This document shows, piece by piece, positions 53,904-62,843 of a stretch of DNA of 64,000 nucleotides (within the stretch, counting starts at the first letter, position 1; the number at the start of each line of letters is the position of its first letter). This DNA comes from Draconibacterium orientale (GTDB lineage Bacteria; Bacteroidota; Bacteroidia; Bacteroidales; Prolixibacteraceae), in assembly GCF_000626635.1 (NCBI RefSeq), contig NZ_CP007451.1, positions 5,004,501-5,068,500 on the forward strand, read 5' to 3'. The notes below the pieces were generated by a model. It did not search any database. It saw only the letters and a program-made list of their open reading frames with translations, and was not told the DNA's origin. The position numbers and the translations under genes are program-made.

Positions 53904-55175
53904 ATGATATTATTGTCAGCACAATCAACTGTAATTATTACCAGTGTTGTTTTCTTCCTGAGTGTAATTATTCTGTTGGTGGCCTTACTTTTGTTCGCCA
54001 AAAAGAAACTTACGCCATCAGGAACTGTAAAGGTTAGCATTAACGAAGGCGATCTGGAAATTGAAACTGAACCGGGAAATACCCTGTTATCGACTCTCGG
54101 TAACAATAAAATTCTTCTTCCATCGGCATGTGGTGGTGGTGGAACTTGTGCAATGTGTCGTTGCCAGGTTGTAGAAGGTGGCGGCTCAATTCTGCCTACC
54201 GAAACTGGTTACTTTACCCGTAAAGAGCAAAACGACAACTGGCGTTTGGCTTGTCAGGTAAAAGTAAAAGAAGACATGCAAATTAAAATTCCACAAGAAG
54301 TACTTGGTGTTAAAAAGTGGGAATGCGAAGTGGTTTCAAACCACAACGTGGCTACTTTCATCAAAGAATTTGTGGTTAAACTACCTGAAGGCGAAACGCT
54401 TGATTTCAAATCGGGTGGATATATTCAGATCGATGTACCTAAAATCGACGTAGACTTTAAGGACATGGACATTGAAGAAGAATACCGCGAAGAGTGGGAA
54501 AAATTCGGCATGTTCGACCTGGTTATGAAAAACCCGGAGCCTACATTCCGTGCATATTCTATGGCAAACCACCCTGCCGAAGGTAACATTGTAATGTTGA
54601 ACATTCGCATTGCAACTCCACCTTGGGACCGTGCAAACAACGGATTTAAGAAAGTTAATCCGGGTATCTGTTCATCCTACATCTTTAACCTGAAACCGGG
54701 CGATAAAGTAACCGTATCGGGTCCTTACGGAGAATTCTTCCTGAAAGACAACGACAGCGAAATGATGTTCGTAGGTGGTGGTGCAGGTATGGCGCCAATG
54801 CGCTCGCACTTATTCCACTTGTTCCATACCATCAAAGAATCGAAAAAGAAAGTTACTTTCTGGTACGGAGCACGTTCGTGGAAAGAAGTTTTCTACTACG
54901 ATCAGTTTAGAGATATCGAGAAGAACTTCCCGAATTTCGAATTCCATTTGGCGCTCGACCGTGAAGATCCTGAAGCCGATAAACTTGGAATTGAATACAA
55001 AACAGGGTTCGTTCACCAGGTAATTCACGATAACTACCTGAGCCAGCATGAAGAACCGGAAGAAATCGATTTCTACATGTGTGGACCACCAATGATGAAC
55101 GATGCGGTTCAGAAAATGCTTTACGATTTAGGCGTTCCGGACGAAAACGTACTGTTCGACGACTTTGGATCATAG
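53904..55175 (+). CDS. nqrF: Na+-translocating NADH:quinone reductase subunit F
   Basis: The NADH-oxidising subunit, 423 residues: N-terminal helix (about 8-31), a [2Fe-2S] ferredoxin domain with C76, C82, C85 and C117 (ACGGGGTCAMCRC), then the FAD domain (RAYSMANHPAE) and NADH domain (FVGGGAGMAPMRSH, FYMCGPPMMNDAV). Electrons pass NADH to FAD to 2Fe-2S to the NqrD/E iron. The operon ends here; a short heptamer-like stretch and a terminator follow. Confidence 0.96.
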   Translation: MILLSAQSTVIITSVVFFLSVIILLVALLLFAKKKLTPSGTVKVSINEGDLEIETEPGNTLLSTLGNNKILLPSACGGGGTCAMCRCQVVEGGGSILPTETGYFTRKEQNDNWRLACQVKVKEDMQIKIPQEVLGVKKWECEVVSNHNVATFIKEFVVKLPEGETLDFKSGGYIQIDVPKIDVDFKDMDIEEEYREEWEKFGMFDLVMKNPEPTFRAYSMANHPAEGNIVMLNIRIATPPWDRANNGFKKVNPGICSSYIFNLKPGDKVTVSGPYGEFFLKDNDSEMMFVGGGAGMAPMRSHLFHLFHTIKESKKKVTFWYGARSWKEVFYYDQFRDIEKNFPNFEFHLALDREDPEADKLGIEYKTGFVHQVIHDNYLSQHEEPEEIDFYMCGPPMMNDAVQKMLYDLGVPDENVLFDDFGS

Positions 55176-55189
55176 ATAGTATTGAGTAC

Positions 55190-55222
55190 TGAGAATCCAG
55201 TATCAAGTATCCAGTATCCAGA
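55190..55222. repeat. Short heptamer-like tract
   Basis: ATCCAGTATCAAGTATCCAG and one more unit, the same CAGTATC family as the arrays near the wzi-like genes, here between nqrF and its terminator. Confidence 0.6.
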
Positions 55223-55234
55223 ACAAAATATTTC

Positions 55235-55270
55235 AAAGCCACTTCTCTTTTTATGAGGAGTGGCTTTTTT
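55235..55270 (+). terminator. Rho-independent terminator of the nqr operon
   Basis: AAAGCCACTTCTC - tttttat - GAGGAGTGGCTTTTTT, a 12-bp stem with one mismatch and a T6 tail. The next 270 bases to 55542 show only a TACTTTTG -7-like box (55527-55534) just before pabB. Confidence 0.8.
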
Positions 55271-55542
55271 AATACCCTTCCCCTACTAAGGGTTCATGCA
55301 GGTTTTCGCAGAAAAACGTTCACACAACGGGTGACAGTAAATCAGCGCTCATCTGCAGAGTCCGTTAAACTACCTCGCGCGTTGTCTGAAACGCATGTTT
55401 CTTGTTCATCGAACAAATCCCATCGTTTTCTGTAGAAACCGGTGGATTCTTCAAAAATACAGCAGAGTTCAGTACTATTAAATTGCGAGTTCCGGTTAAA
55501 TTATTTTAATATTGAGCACAGCTTAATACTTTTGCATGCGAG

Positions 55543-56517
55543 ATGAAGAGAAAGCAAACTATAGCAGCAATGAACGAACGGGGCCGAAGAAACGAGCCTT
55601 TTGTTTTTGTGATTGACTTTGAGACCACAACAGCAAAACTATTCAGACCCGACGAAACAGACAAAATATGGTGGCAGGCCAATAAGCAATCGAATTTTGC
55701 CCGGCCGGTAAGCGAAGAAAAAGAAATAGAATGGGAAACGAAGCCGGTTTCCTTCCGCCAATATAAAAAGGGATATGATCTTGTTCAGCATCACATTCAC
55801 AACGGCGATACGTATTTGCTGAATTACACGCAGCCCACAACGGTTAAAACCAATCTGTCGCCGGAGGAGATTTTTCACCTCAGCGAGGCGCGTTATAAGG
55901 TGCTGCTCAGGGATGAGTTTGTGTGTTTTTCGCCCGAGATATTTGTGCAGATCGATGCCGGGAAAATTTCGTCGTTCCCCATGAAAGGGACAATGGACGC
56001 CAGTTTGCCGAATGCCAAAGAGCGAATTTTGAACGACTCGAAAGAGCTGGCCGAGCACAATACCATTGTTGACCTGATACGAAACGATCTGAGTTTGGTG
56101 GCCGAAAATGTAACAGTAGAAAAATTTCGTTACCTGGAACGATTAAAAACCAACCAGCGCGATTTGTGGCAGGTAAGTTCGAAAATAAGCGGCGACCTGC
56201 CCGAAAACTATACGGAACAGATTGGCGATATCATTTTTAAAATGTTGCCGGCCGGATCGATTTGCGGCGCACCAAAAAAGAAAACCGTGGAGATTATAAG
56301 AGCGGCCGAAAACTACGATCGCGGTTTTTACACCGGTATTTTTGGCTATTTCGATGGGCTCAACCTTGACAGCTGTGTGCTGATCCGCTACATGGAAACA
56401 AAAGATGAACAACTGATATACAAAAGCGGCGGAGGTGTAACTTTTTTAAGCAACGCCGAAAGTGAATATGAAGAGCTGTTGAAGAAAGTTTATATTCCGG
56501 TTTTTAGGAAGGATTGA
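55543..56517 (+). CDS. pabB: Aminodeoxychorismate synthase component I
   Basis: The 324-residue chorismate-binding enzyme makes 4-amino-4-deoxychorismate for folate. It is the short Bacteroidota form. Motifs: YKKGYDLVQHHIHNGDTYLLNYTQP, SSFPMKGTMDAS (the PIAGT-type segment, here PMKGT, which in PabB carries the active-site lysine), ELAEHNTIVDLIRNDL, MLPAGSICGAPKKKTVEII and GFYTGIFGYFDG. The lysine in PMKGT supports PabB rather than TrpE. ATG 55570 is an alternative start. The lyase gene follows at 56831. Confidence 0.9.
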   Translation: MKRKQTIAAMNERGRRNEPFVFVIDFETTTAKLFRPDETDKIWWQANKQSNFARPVSEEKEIEWETKPVSFRQYKKGYDLVQHHIHNGDTYLLNYTQPTTVKTNLSPEEIFHLSEARYKVLLRDEFVCFSPEIFVQIDAGKISSFPMKGTMDASLPNAKERILNDSKELAEHNTIVDLIRNDLSLVAENVTVEKFRYLERLKTNQRDLWQVSSKISGDLPENYTEQIGDIIFKMLPAGSICGAPKKKTVEIIRAAENYDRGFYTGIFGYFDGLNLDSCVLIRYMETKDEQLIYKSGGGVTFLSNAESEYEELLKKVYIPVFRKD

Positions 56518-56830
56518 TGGAGATTGAAAAGAGATTGATGCAGATTGATGGAGATTGATGGAAGAATGCTTTAATGCGGAAATGCTTTAATGCTTTAATC
56601 GTTGATCTACTTTGTGAAACTCTGTGCATCCTTTGTGAAACTTTGTGGTTAGCGCTTCAAAAAAGGGACTGAAGGATTGAGGGATTGAGGGATTGAGTTG
56701 CGAATGCTTTAATGCGGAAATTGTTAAATTGAAAAACTGATAAATTGTTGGGTTGAATACTGCGATTTTGCCAACAAGCCTATTACCTGTAGCTTGCAAC
56801 TCGCAGCTCGTGGCTAATAGCTTTTAAAAT
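56518..56830. repeat. Low-complexity tandem repeats between pabB and the lyase gene
   Basis: GATTGATGGAGATTGATGG-type units (56519-56562), AATGCTTTAATGCGGAAATG units (56563-56598) and GGATTGAGGGATTGAGGG (56672-56697). No gene is seen. Confidence 0.65.
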
Positions 56831-57451
56831 ATGCAATTACTGGAAACCATAAAATGTAAAAACGGGAAACTTTATAACCTGGAATATCATCAGGCACGGT
56901 TTGATGTGACGCGGATGAAATACTTTCCCGATGCACCAAAGCTAAAACTCAAAGATCATATCGAAATACCGGAAAGCTGCAAAAATGGACTATTCCGCTG
57001 TCGAGTGGTTTATGCCGAGCATATTGAAAAGATCGAATTCCTGCCACACCAATATCTTTCCATCAACAGCATCCGTTTAGTTGAAGACAACAGCATTGAA
57101 TACAGTAGCAAATACACCAACCGCAAACAGCTGCAACATTTATTCGACCAGCGCGGCAATTGCGACGATATCCTTATTGTACAAAACTCTTGTATTACCG
57201 ACAGCTTTACTGCCAACCCGATATTTTTCGATGGCGAAAAATGGTGGACACCCGACACTCCCCTGCTCCCCGGAACACAACGTGCCCGATTGCTCGCCGA
57301 AAACAAAATTTCAGTTTGCCGCATTACCGTTAACGACCTGCACAAGTACCAAAAAATTGGCTTGATAAATGCCCTTCAGGATATGAACGACATGCCGGTG
57401 TTGCCGGTTGAAAGGATTAGAACCAATCCTATAATCAACCCAAATGGCTAA
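56831..57451 (+). CDS. pabC: Aminodeoxychorismate lyase-like class IV aminotransferase
   Basis: A 206-residue, shortened fold-type IV PLP enzyme: MQLLETIKCKNGKLYNLEYHQAR at the start (R contacts cofactor phosphate), catalytic lysine probably in YSSKYTNRKQL, CDDILIVQNSCITDSFTANPIFF (the E/T-G-xx-N-F motif, here DSFTAN) and LPGTQRARLLAEN. Position behind pabB suggests it completes p-aminobenzoate synthesis. The small size is common among Bacteroidota lyases. Symbol given from context and fold. Confidence 0.8.
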   Translation: MQLLETIKCKNGKLYNLEYHQARFDVTRMKYFPDAPKLKLKDHIEIPESCKNGLFRCRVVYAEHIEKIEFLPHQYLSINSIRLVEDNSIEYSSKYTNRKQLQHLFDQRGNCDDILIVQNSCITDSFTANPIFFDGEKWWTPDTPLLPGTQRARLLAENKISVCRITVNDLHKYQKIGLINALQDMNDMPVLPVERIRTNPIINPNG

Positions 57452-57611
57452 AACTAAAACCGTATTTTATCCTTATTTTTTTACGAAATGAAAGGATATC
57501 AACATTGTTTCACGCAAAGAAAAGAAGAAGCGCAAAGTTCGCAAAAATGCAGAATCTGTTTTGCGTGCTTTGCGAAAACTTTGTGATCTCTGCGTGAACT
57601 TTTATTTCAGT

Positions 57612-57641
57612 AAAAAAGCCCGGAAATTTAATTCCGAGCCT
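57612..57641 (-). terminator. Rho-independent terminator after the carboxylesterase gene
   Basis: Minus strand: GGCTCGGAA - ttaaa - TTTCCGGGCTTTTTT; 8-bp stem with one G-U pair and a T6 tail. Confidence 0.7.
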
Positions 57642-57668
57642 TTCATTTATATAGAATTCAACTTCTAA

Positions 57669-59095
57669 CTATCTTGGGAAACCGCCACCTAAAAATTTAG
57701 GGCTATCAGTCATTCCACTGATATCATCAGTTTGGTCGGCGTCAAAAACCATAAATTCAGGTGTCGCTTTTGTATATGGAGTCCACTCGCCACCATCTTT
57801 ACCATTAGGATCACCGTATTTCGCAAAGTTTGTCCAACAATCCACCATGTGCAAACTTAATGCTTCATCGCCATCAGTAAATGGTCTCCAACTGTGTTCA
57901 AACGAATGGAACACATACCACAAATCAGATGAGTGGAAAGCTCCACTGTCGTCTCCGGGAAGCTGACGTGAGAAAAGATATGCATAAGCTGGTTTATCAC
58001 TTTGTTCTTCACGCAATAAACAAAAATCTGCCACAGGTTTAGTCATATCGTTCATGTCGTTTGCAGTAAAACCAAACATATAAGGAATATCGGGAATTTC
58101 ATTGGCCTGAGCCATTTCTGAAAATGTTCCAGTTAAGAAATAGTCTTCGACAACCGGGCTAAAAAATACACGTTTACCAGTTTCTGCACCATATTTGTTG
58201 ATTAGCGTTGTCAACGAGTCAAATGAAAGAGAACGCATTTCGTCAAGTGTGGTGATATCAAAATAATCCATCATCTTTTTGTTGTTATTCTGAACGGTAT
58301 CAAAAGGCATAGAAGGTCTTCTTCCAGCACCTAATCCACCGGCACTCATACTAATTGCCTTAGCAACATAATCTCTCGATTTTGGTGAAGCAAGCAAAGT
58401 TTGAACACTTCCACCTCCGGCACTCTGACCAAAAATCATAATATTATCAGGATCGCCACCAAACTGATCAATATTATCATGAATCCATTTTAATGCTGCA
58501 GCCTGGTCCATTACACCATAATTTCCTGAAACACCGTTTGGACTTTCTTCTGATAATAATGGGTGAGAAAAGAATCCCAATACACCAAGACGATAAGTTA
58601 CCTGAACCAGAATAACACCTCGTGAGGCATAGTCGATGCCGCCATCCATTTCTGGTTCATAAGCAAAACCTTCGCGATAACCGCCACCATGTATCCACAT
58701 GGCAACAGGTAATTTTCATCAACCTGACCTGCTGCAGGAGTCCAAATATTCAGGTAAAGACAATCTTCTGTAAACGGCGCTGTACCACTGGCTTGCCATT
58801 CACGTCCGTAAAAACTTTCCGGGTCCCAGGTAGTTTGTGATGCAGCGTCACCGTATGTATCAGCAATTTTTACACCTTCCCACGGAACGACTGGTTGTGG
58901 TTCTCTCCAACGTAATTCTCCAACTGGCGGAGCTGCAAAAGGAACACCTTTGTATGCAACAATTCCTTCTACTTCGGTTTCAACACCCTGTATCTGGCCA
59001 CCTTCAATTGTCAACACAGGATTTGGATCATTTTCAGTGCAGGATACAAGAGCAAACGCAATGAAAATCACAGCTAAAAGAGTTAGACTTTTCAT
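57669..59095 (-). pseudogene. Carboxylesterase type B lipoprotein, frameshifted
   Basis: Two overlapping frames together form one type B carboxylesterase of about 475 residues. The first (from 59095) has a lipoprotein signal (TLLAVIFIAFALVSC) and GVPFAAPPVGELRWREPQPV; it loses frame at GQVDE, where the coding strand has GAAAATTACC. With one more A it reads EKLPVAMWIHGGGYREGFAY, joining the second frame, which has the oxyanion HGGG, the nucleophile elbow FGQSAGGGSV and the histidine region. The enzyme probably deacylates a glycan near the GH95/SusD genes. Loss is either genuine or a base-call error at about 58712. Confidence 0.87.
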
Positions 59096-59169
59096 AATAA
59101 TGCTAAGATTTTGTAAAGTTTTGATTTAGTTTTTATTGAATGTCCGTAATTAGTCACAACCAGACCGTC

Positions 59170-59245
59170 ACCCTGGACTTATTTCAGGGTCTTTTTTGCA
59201 AATAGCTGATTATTAGTGGCGAAAGATGCTGAAACAAGTTCAGCA
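59170..59245. repeat. Intergenic hairpins
   Basis: ACCCTG...CAGGGT (59170-59190) and TGCTGAA-acaag-TTCAGCA (59227-59245). The rest of 59096-59612 is AT-rich with no gene. Confidence 0.5.
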
Positions 59246-59612
59246 TGACGTGCTAAATATTAATTATGACATAGAACGGATATTCAATTAGTTTTTTTTT
59301 AAAAATCGAAATTGATTCTATCAAATTTAAAAAGAAACCAATAAAACAAGGTGCTTTACTTGCATTAAAATACTAATTATCAAATTAATAGCTAAATTTA
59401 AAACTGAAATATCTATTTTTAAATATTTTTCGGACAAAAGCCATAAATCCCCGACAATTATCATGTAAACTCTCGCATGTAATATCAAAAAACATTATCA
59501 TTCCGGCCTGCCTGACAGGAACGCTCTCCGATTTCGAGATTTCGGGACACCTCGACAGCATACCCCAATCGTTCAGATCTTAATCTCAGAAAAAGTTGCA
59601 GAATACCTGTTA

Positions 59613-60194
59613 CTACATCCGAAAATCACTTTTCCATACCACAAACCGTTCCGGTTCAAACAAAGGTTCAACTTCGGTCAGGAAAGTATTGAAATTGGGT
59701 AATCCGCGTTGCACTTGTTTGGTGGTATCCGGCCCAACGCCAACAAACATTTGCTTTAATTCGTTGGCGCGAACTTTGGCAGCATCAATAAACTGCTTTT
59801 GCTTTAAAGCCTTCATGTATTGATAAAGCAGCCCGGGAACAGGCACTGCATACAAATAGCCGGGCTGCACATTGGTACGGTAAATGTTTTTAAAGGCTTC
59901 TTCTGCCTGCTCCGGTTTTCCGGCAAATACCAAAGCCATTGCCAGGCTGTACCAGTCGTGCCGAAAGTTTCCAATGCCGCACGCTTTTTTGAGATACTGC
60001 AGACTGTCGTCGTATTTTTTACGCTTGTAAAGTGCTAAACCACACAGCCGGTTCGCCCGGAAAGCACTCTCCTTATTTCGTGAATTTACCAATGCCTGGC
60101 CAAGTTTTATTGCCTCCTTGTATCTTCCAACATTTAAAGCATGCTCTCCCTTATTTAATCGACGGTTTTTAAACAGTATTAAACGCATCTTCAA
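59613..60194 (-). CDS. Tetratricopeptide-repeat protein of unknown role
   Basis: The 193-residue protein starts with a basic segment (KMRLILFKNRRLNKGEHAL) and contains about three TPR-like helix pairs (YKEAIKLGQALV, NRLCGLALYKRKKYDDSL, WYSLAMALVFAGKPEQAEEAF). There is no signal peptide. It lies 18 nt downstream of the GH95 gene on the same strand and is probably cotranscribed. Function unknown; a link to the polysaccharide locus is only positional. Confidence 0.7.
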   Translation of the reverse strand: MKMRLILFKNRRLNKGEHALNVGRYKEAIKLGQALVNSRNKESAFRANRLCGLALYKRKKYDDSLQYLKKACGIGNFRHDWYSLAMALVFAGKPEQAEEAFKNIYRTNVQPGYLYAVPVPGLLYQYMKALKQKQFIDAAKVRANELKQMFVGVGPDTTKQVQRGLPNFNTFLTEVEPLFEPERFVVWKSDFRM

Positions 60195-60212
60195 TCCTTA
60201 TTCCTCAACAAA

Positions 60213-62645
60213 TTACCATTCAATCGTAAGCGATTCCCCTTTTGCCAGCTCAATTTCTTTTTCTTCTCCCCGATAAACCAGTTTGGTGCTTCCTCCGGCT
60301 TTTGCAAGAACAGTAACGCTGTTCAATTTTCCTTCGCTCCAATCCATTGCTATTTCGTAGTCGCCACGCGCACAAATTCCGCTAACCGAACCTGCAGGCC
60401 ACGCATCGGGTAAAGCAGGCAATAAATCGATACGGTTTTGGTGCGATTGCATCAACATTTCGATAACGCCGGCAGAACCTCCAAAGTTGCCATCAATCTG
60501 AAATGGCGGATGTGCATCGAACAAATTCGGGTAAGTTCCCCCACCCTGGCTGTATTGTGTTTCGGTACCCGACGGATCGACATAACTCAGTAATTCACGG
60601 TACATTTTATACGCACGGTTACCATCCAGTAAACGTGCCCACAGGTTTATGCGCCAGCCTTTCGACCAGCCCGTTGTTTCGTCGCCTTTAATTTCGAGCG
60701 TTGTTTTGCAGGCTTCTGCCAGCTCAGGCGTTTGATCAGGAGTAATGTGTCCGCCCGGGTGCAAACCAAACAAATGCGACTGGTGACGGTGTTTGGGTTC
60801 GGCATCTTCCCAATCGTAATACCACTCCTGCAGGTTGCCCTTTTTCCCTATCTGGTAAGGATACATTTTTGTCAGAGCCTCTTCTAACTCTTTTCTGAAA
60901 TCTGCGTCCACATCCAGAACTTTGGTCGCTTGAATAGTCTGTAAAAAACATTCACGAATCATTGCAAGATCGGCTGTTCCACCATAAAGTGTAGCCCCGC
61001 GGTAACCTTTATCGGTGATATAAACATTCTCGGGCGAAGTTGACGGCGAAGTGATCAGATGGCCATTTTTATCTTCAACCATCCAGTTTAAACAGAATTC
61101 AGCTGCACCTTTCATAAGTGGATAACCTTCGTTTTTCAGGAAATCGACATCCTGTGTAAACTGGTAGTGTTCCCACAAATGGGTCGACAGCCACGGGCCG
61201 CTCATATTCCAGCATGCCCACACCGGATCGCCCTCGCCAAAACCACCTACAGGATTGCTCATGGCCCAGATATCCGAATTATGAGCAGATGCCCAGCCCT
61301 TATCAACACCATAAAATGTTTTTGCTGTTACGGCACCCGTCTGTGCCACGTTGCCAATAAACGTCAATAACGGACGGTGCATTTCACTCAGGTTACCCGT
61401 TTCGGCCATCCAGTAATTTTCTTCCACGTTAATATTCATGGTGTAGTTACTGCTCCAGGGCGGCTGCAGATGCGGATTCCAAAGGCCCTGCAGATTGGCC
61501 GGCACGCCCTCGGTTCGCGAGCTGGCAATCAGCAAATAGCGTCCATACTGGAAATACAGCACTTCCAGGTTTTTATCTTCGGCTCCACTAAAATATCTTT
61601 TCAATCGTTCGTCAGTCGGTAATTCCGGTGCTGTGGTTTCGCCCAAATCGAGCTGAACGCGGTTCATTAAGGCGCTGTAATCGGCGATATGCGCTTCTTC
61701 TATTTTTTCAGCTCCCTTTTTATTCGCATCATTTAACTGTTTCTGTGCAATAGCTTTATTATCCACCCCTTCTTTTGAGGGGTCTTTATCGAAGCCATTA
61801 AAACTGGTGGCTATCGAAACGTAAAGTACCGCTTCGCTTGCCCCTGAAACCGTTAATACGCTATCGGTATATACGGAGTTACCACCATCATTCTGCACTT
61901 TTATGTAGGATGAAAAGTGTGTGCCACGGTTTTCATCAAATTTAACCGGTTCTTCATCACCGCTGTGGTAATTTGGCAACGCCTGATACGGCGCATATCC
62001 TTCCACCTTCAATATATCTTCGCCGGCTGATGTACTGAAACGCAACTTGCTGTCGAACTTTACGGCAAAGCTCAGCGCATCTTTTTTATCAGCACTTAGT
62101 TTCACCACCATAACCTGATCGGGATACGAAATAAAATATTCGCGTTTATAAGTTACACCATCTACCTGGTACGATGTGCTTGAAACCGCCTTGTCGATAT
62201 CCAGCTCTCTGTAGTAATTCTCCGCATTTCCGTTGTGCTGAAAATCCAAAAACAAAGTACCCAGCGGCGCATACGATTGAGAATAGCTCCCCATCAGATG
62301 GTGATTTAATTTATCTGCCAGTTCATAATCCTCGTTGGCCAGTGCCTCACGTATTTGGGGCACATATTTGTAGGCCTCCGGATTCATGTATGGATCAACC
62401 GGCTCGCCCGACCAAAGCGTAATATCGTTCAGGTAAATTTTATCCGATTCCACACCACCAAAAACAGAAGCTCCCATTTTGCCGTTTCCGAGCACCAGGC
62501 TTTCCTCAAAGTAGGATGCCGGTTTATCGTACCACAACACATGTGTAGAAGTCGCTTTTTCACGGGCAGGTTCGGTAGAGCACGACTGGCCTAAAACCAG
62601 CAAACCAAGCAGCATAAAATTTAAAAGATGGTTGAGTTGATTCAT
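60213..62645 (-). CDS. GH95-family alpha-L-fucosidase, lipoprotein
   Basis: From the ATG at 62645 (the upstream one at 62693 lies outside the signal region) the protein is about 810 residues with a lipoprotein signal (FMLLGLLVLGQSC). GH95 landmarks include PVGNGKMGASVFGGV-type start (here LVLGNGKMGASVFGG), NLQGLWNPHLQPPWSSNYT, NINVEENYWMAE, GWSKGWRINLWARL, and DGNFGGSAGVIEMLMQSH, which hold the catalytic Glu, Asn and Asp region of inverting alpha-1,2-L-fucosidases. It would act at the cell surface or periplasm on fucosylated glycans imported by the SusC/D system whose SusD lies next door. Confidence 0.93.
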   Translation of the reverse strand: MNQLNHLLNFMLLGLLVLGQSCSTEPAREKATSTHVLWYDKPASYFEESLVLGNGKMGASVFGGVESDKIYLNDITLWSGEPVDPYMNPEAYKYVPQIREALANEDYELADKLNHHLMGSYSQSYAPLGTLFLDFQHNGNAENYYRELDIDKAVSSTSYQVDGVTYKREYFISYPDQVMVVKLSADKKDALSFAVKFDSKLRFSTSAGEDILKVEGYAPYQALPNYHSGDEEPVKFDENRGTHFSSYIKVQNDGGNSVYTDSVLTVSGASEAVLYVSIATSFNGFDKDPSKEGVDNKAIAQKQLNDANKKGAEKIEEAHIADYSALMNRVQLDLGETTAPELPTDERLKRYFSGAEDKNLEVLYFQYGRYLLIASSRTEGVPANLQGLWNPHLQPPWSSNYTMNINVEENYWMAETGNLSEMHRPLLTFIGNVAQTGAVTAKTFYGVDKGWASAHNSDIWAMSNPVGGFGEGDPVWACWNMSGPWLSTHLWEHYQFTQDVDFLKNEGYPLMKGAAEFCLNWMVEDKNGHLITSPSTSPENVYITDKGYRGATLYGGTADLAMIRECFLQTIQATKVLDVDADFRKELEEALTKMYPYQIGKKGNLQEWYYDWEDAEPKHRHQSHLFGLHPGGHITPDQTPELAEACKTTLEIKGDETTGWSKGWRINLWARLLDGNRAYKMYRELLSYVDPSGTETQYSQGGGTYPNLFDAHPPFQIDGNFGGSAGVIEMLMQSHQNRIDLLPALPDAWPAGSVSGICARGDYEIAMDWSEGKLNSVTVLAKAGGSTKLVYRGEEKEIELAKGESLTIEW

Positions 62646-62724
62646 AGGATAATTTATTTTCAGAGTAGTGAATATATTTTTTAATCGTGGCAAGATACGA
62701 AATTATTAAAGTCGCAAAAATGAT

Positions 62725-62755
62725 AAAAAAAAGGCCCTGCGCAATTGCAGAGCCC
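62725..62755 (-). terminator. Hairpin terminator between the SusD-like and GH95 genes
   Basis: Minus strand: GGGCTCTGC - aatt - GCGCAGGGCC followed by T8. Second of two tandem hairpins downstream of the SusD-like gene. Confidence 0.7.
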
Positions 62756-62791
62756 ATTAACCTATCCTTGTTTTTGAAAAAATAAATTCAG

Positions 62792-62830
62792 AAAAAACAG
62801 GGAGCCGGTTGGTTTAGTGCCGACTCCCTT
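62792..62830 (-). terminator. Terminator after the SusD-like gene
   Basis: Minus strand: GGGAGTCGG - cactaaacca - ACCGGCTCCC then TGTTTTTT; 14 nt beyond the stop. Confidence 0.7.
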
Positions 62831-62843
62831 GTGGTATTAGGTA

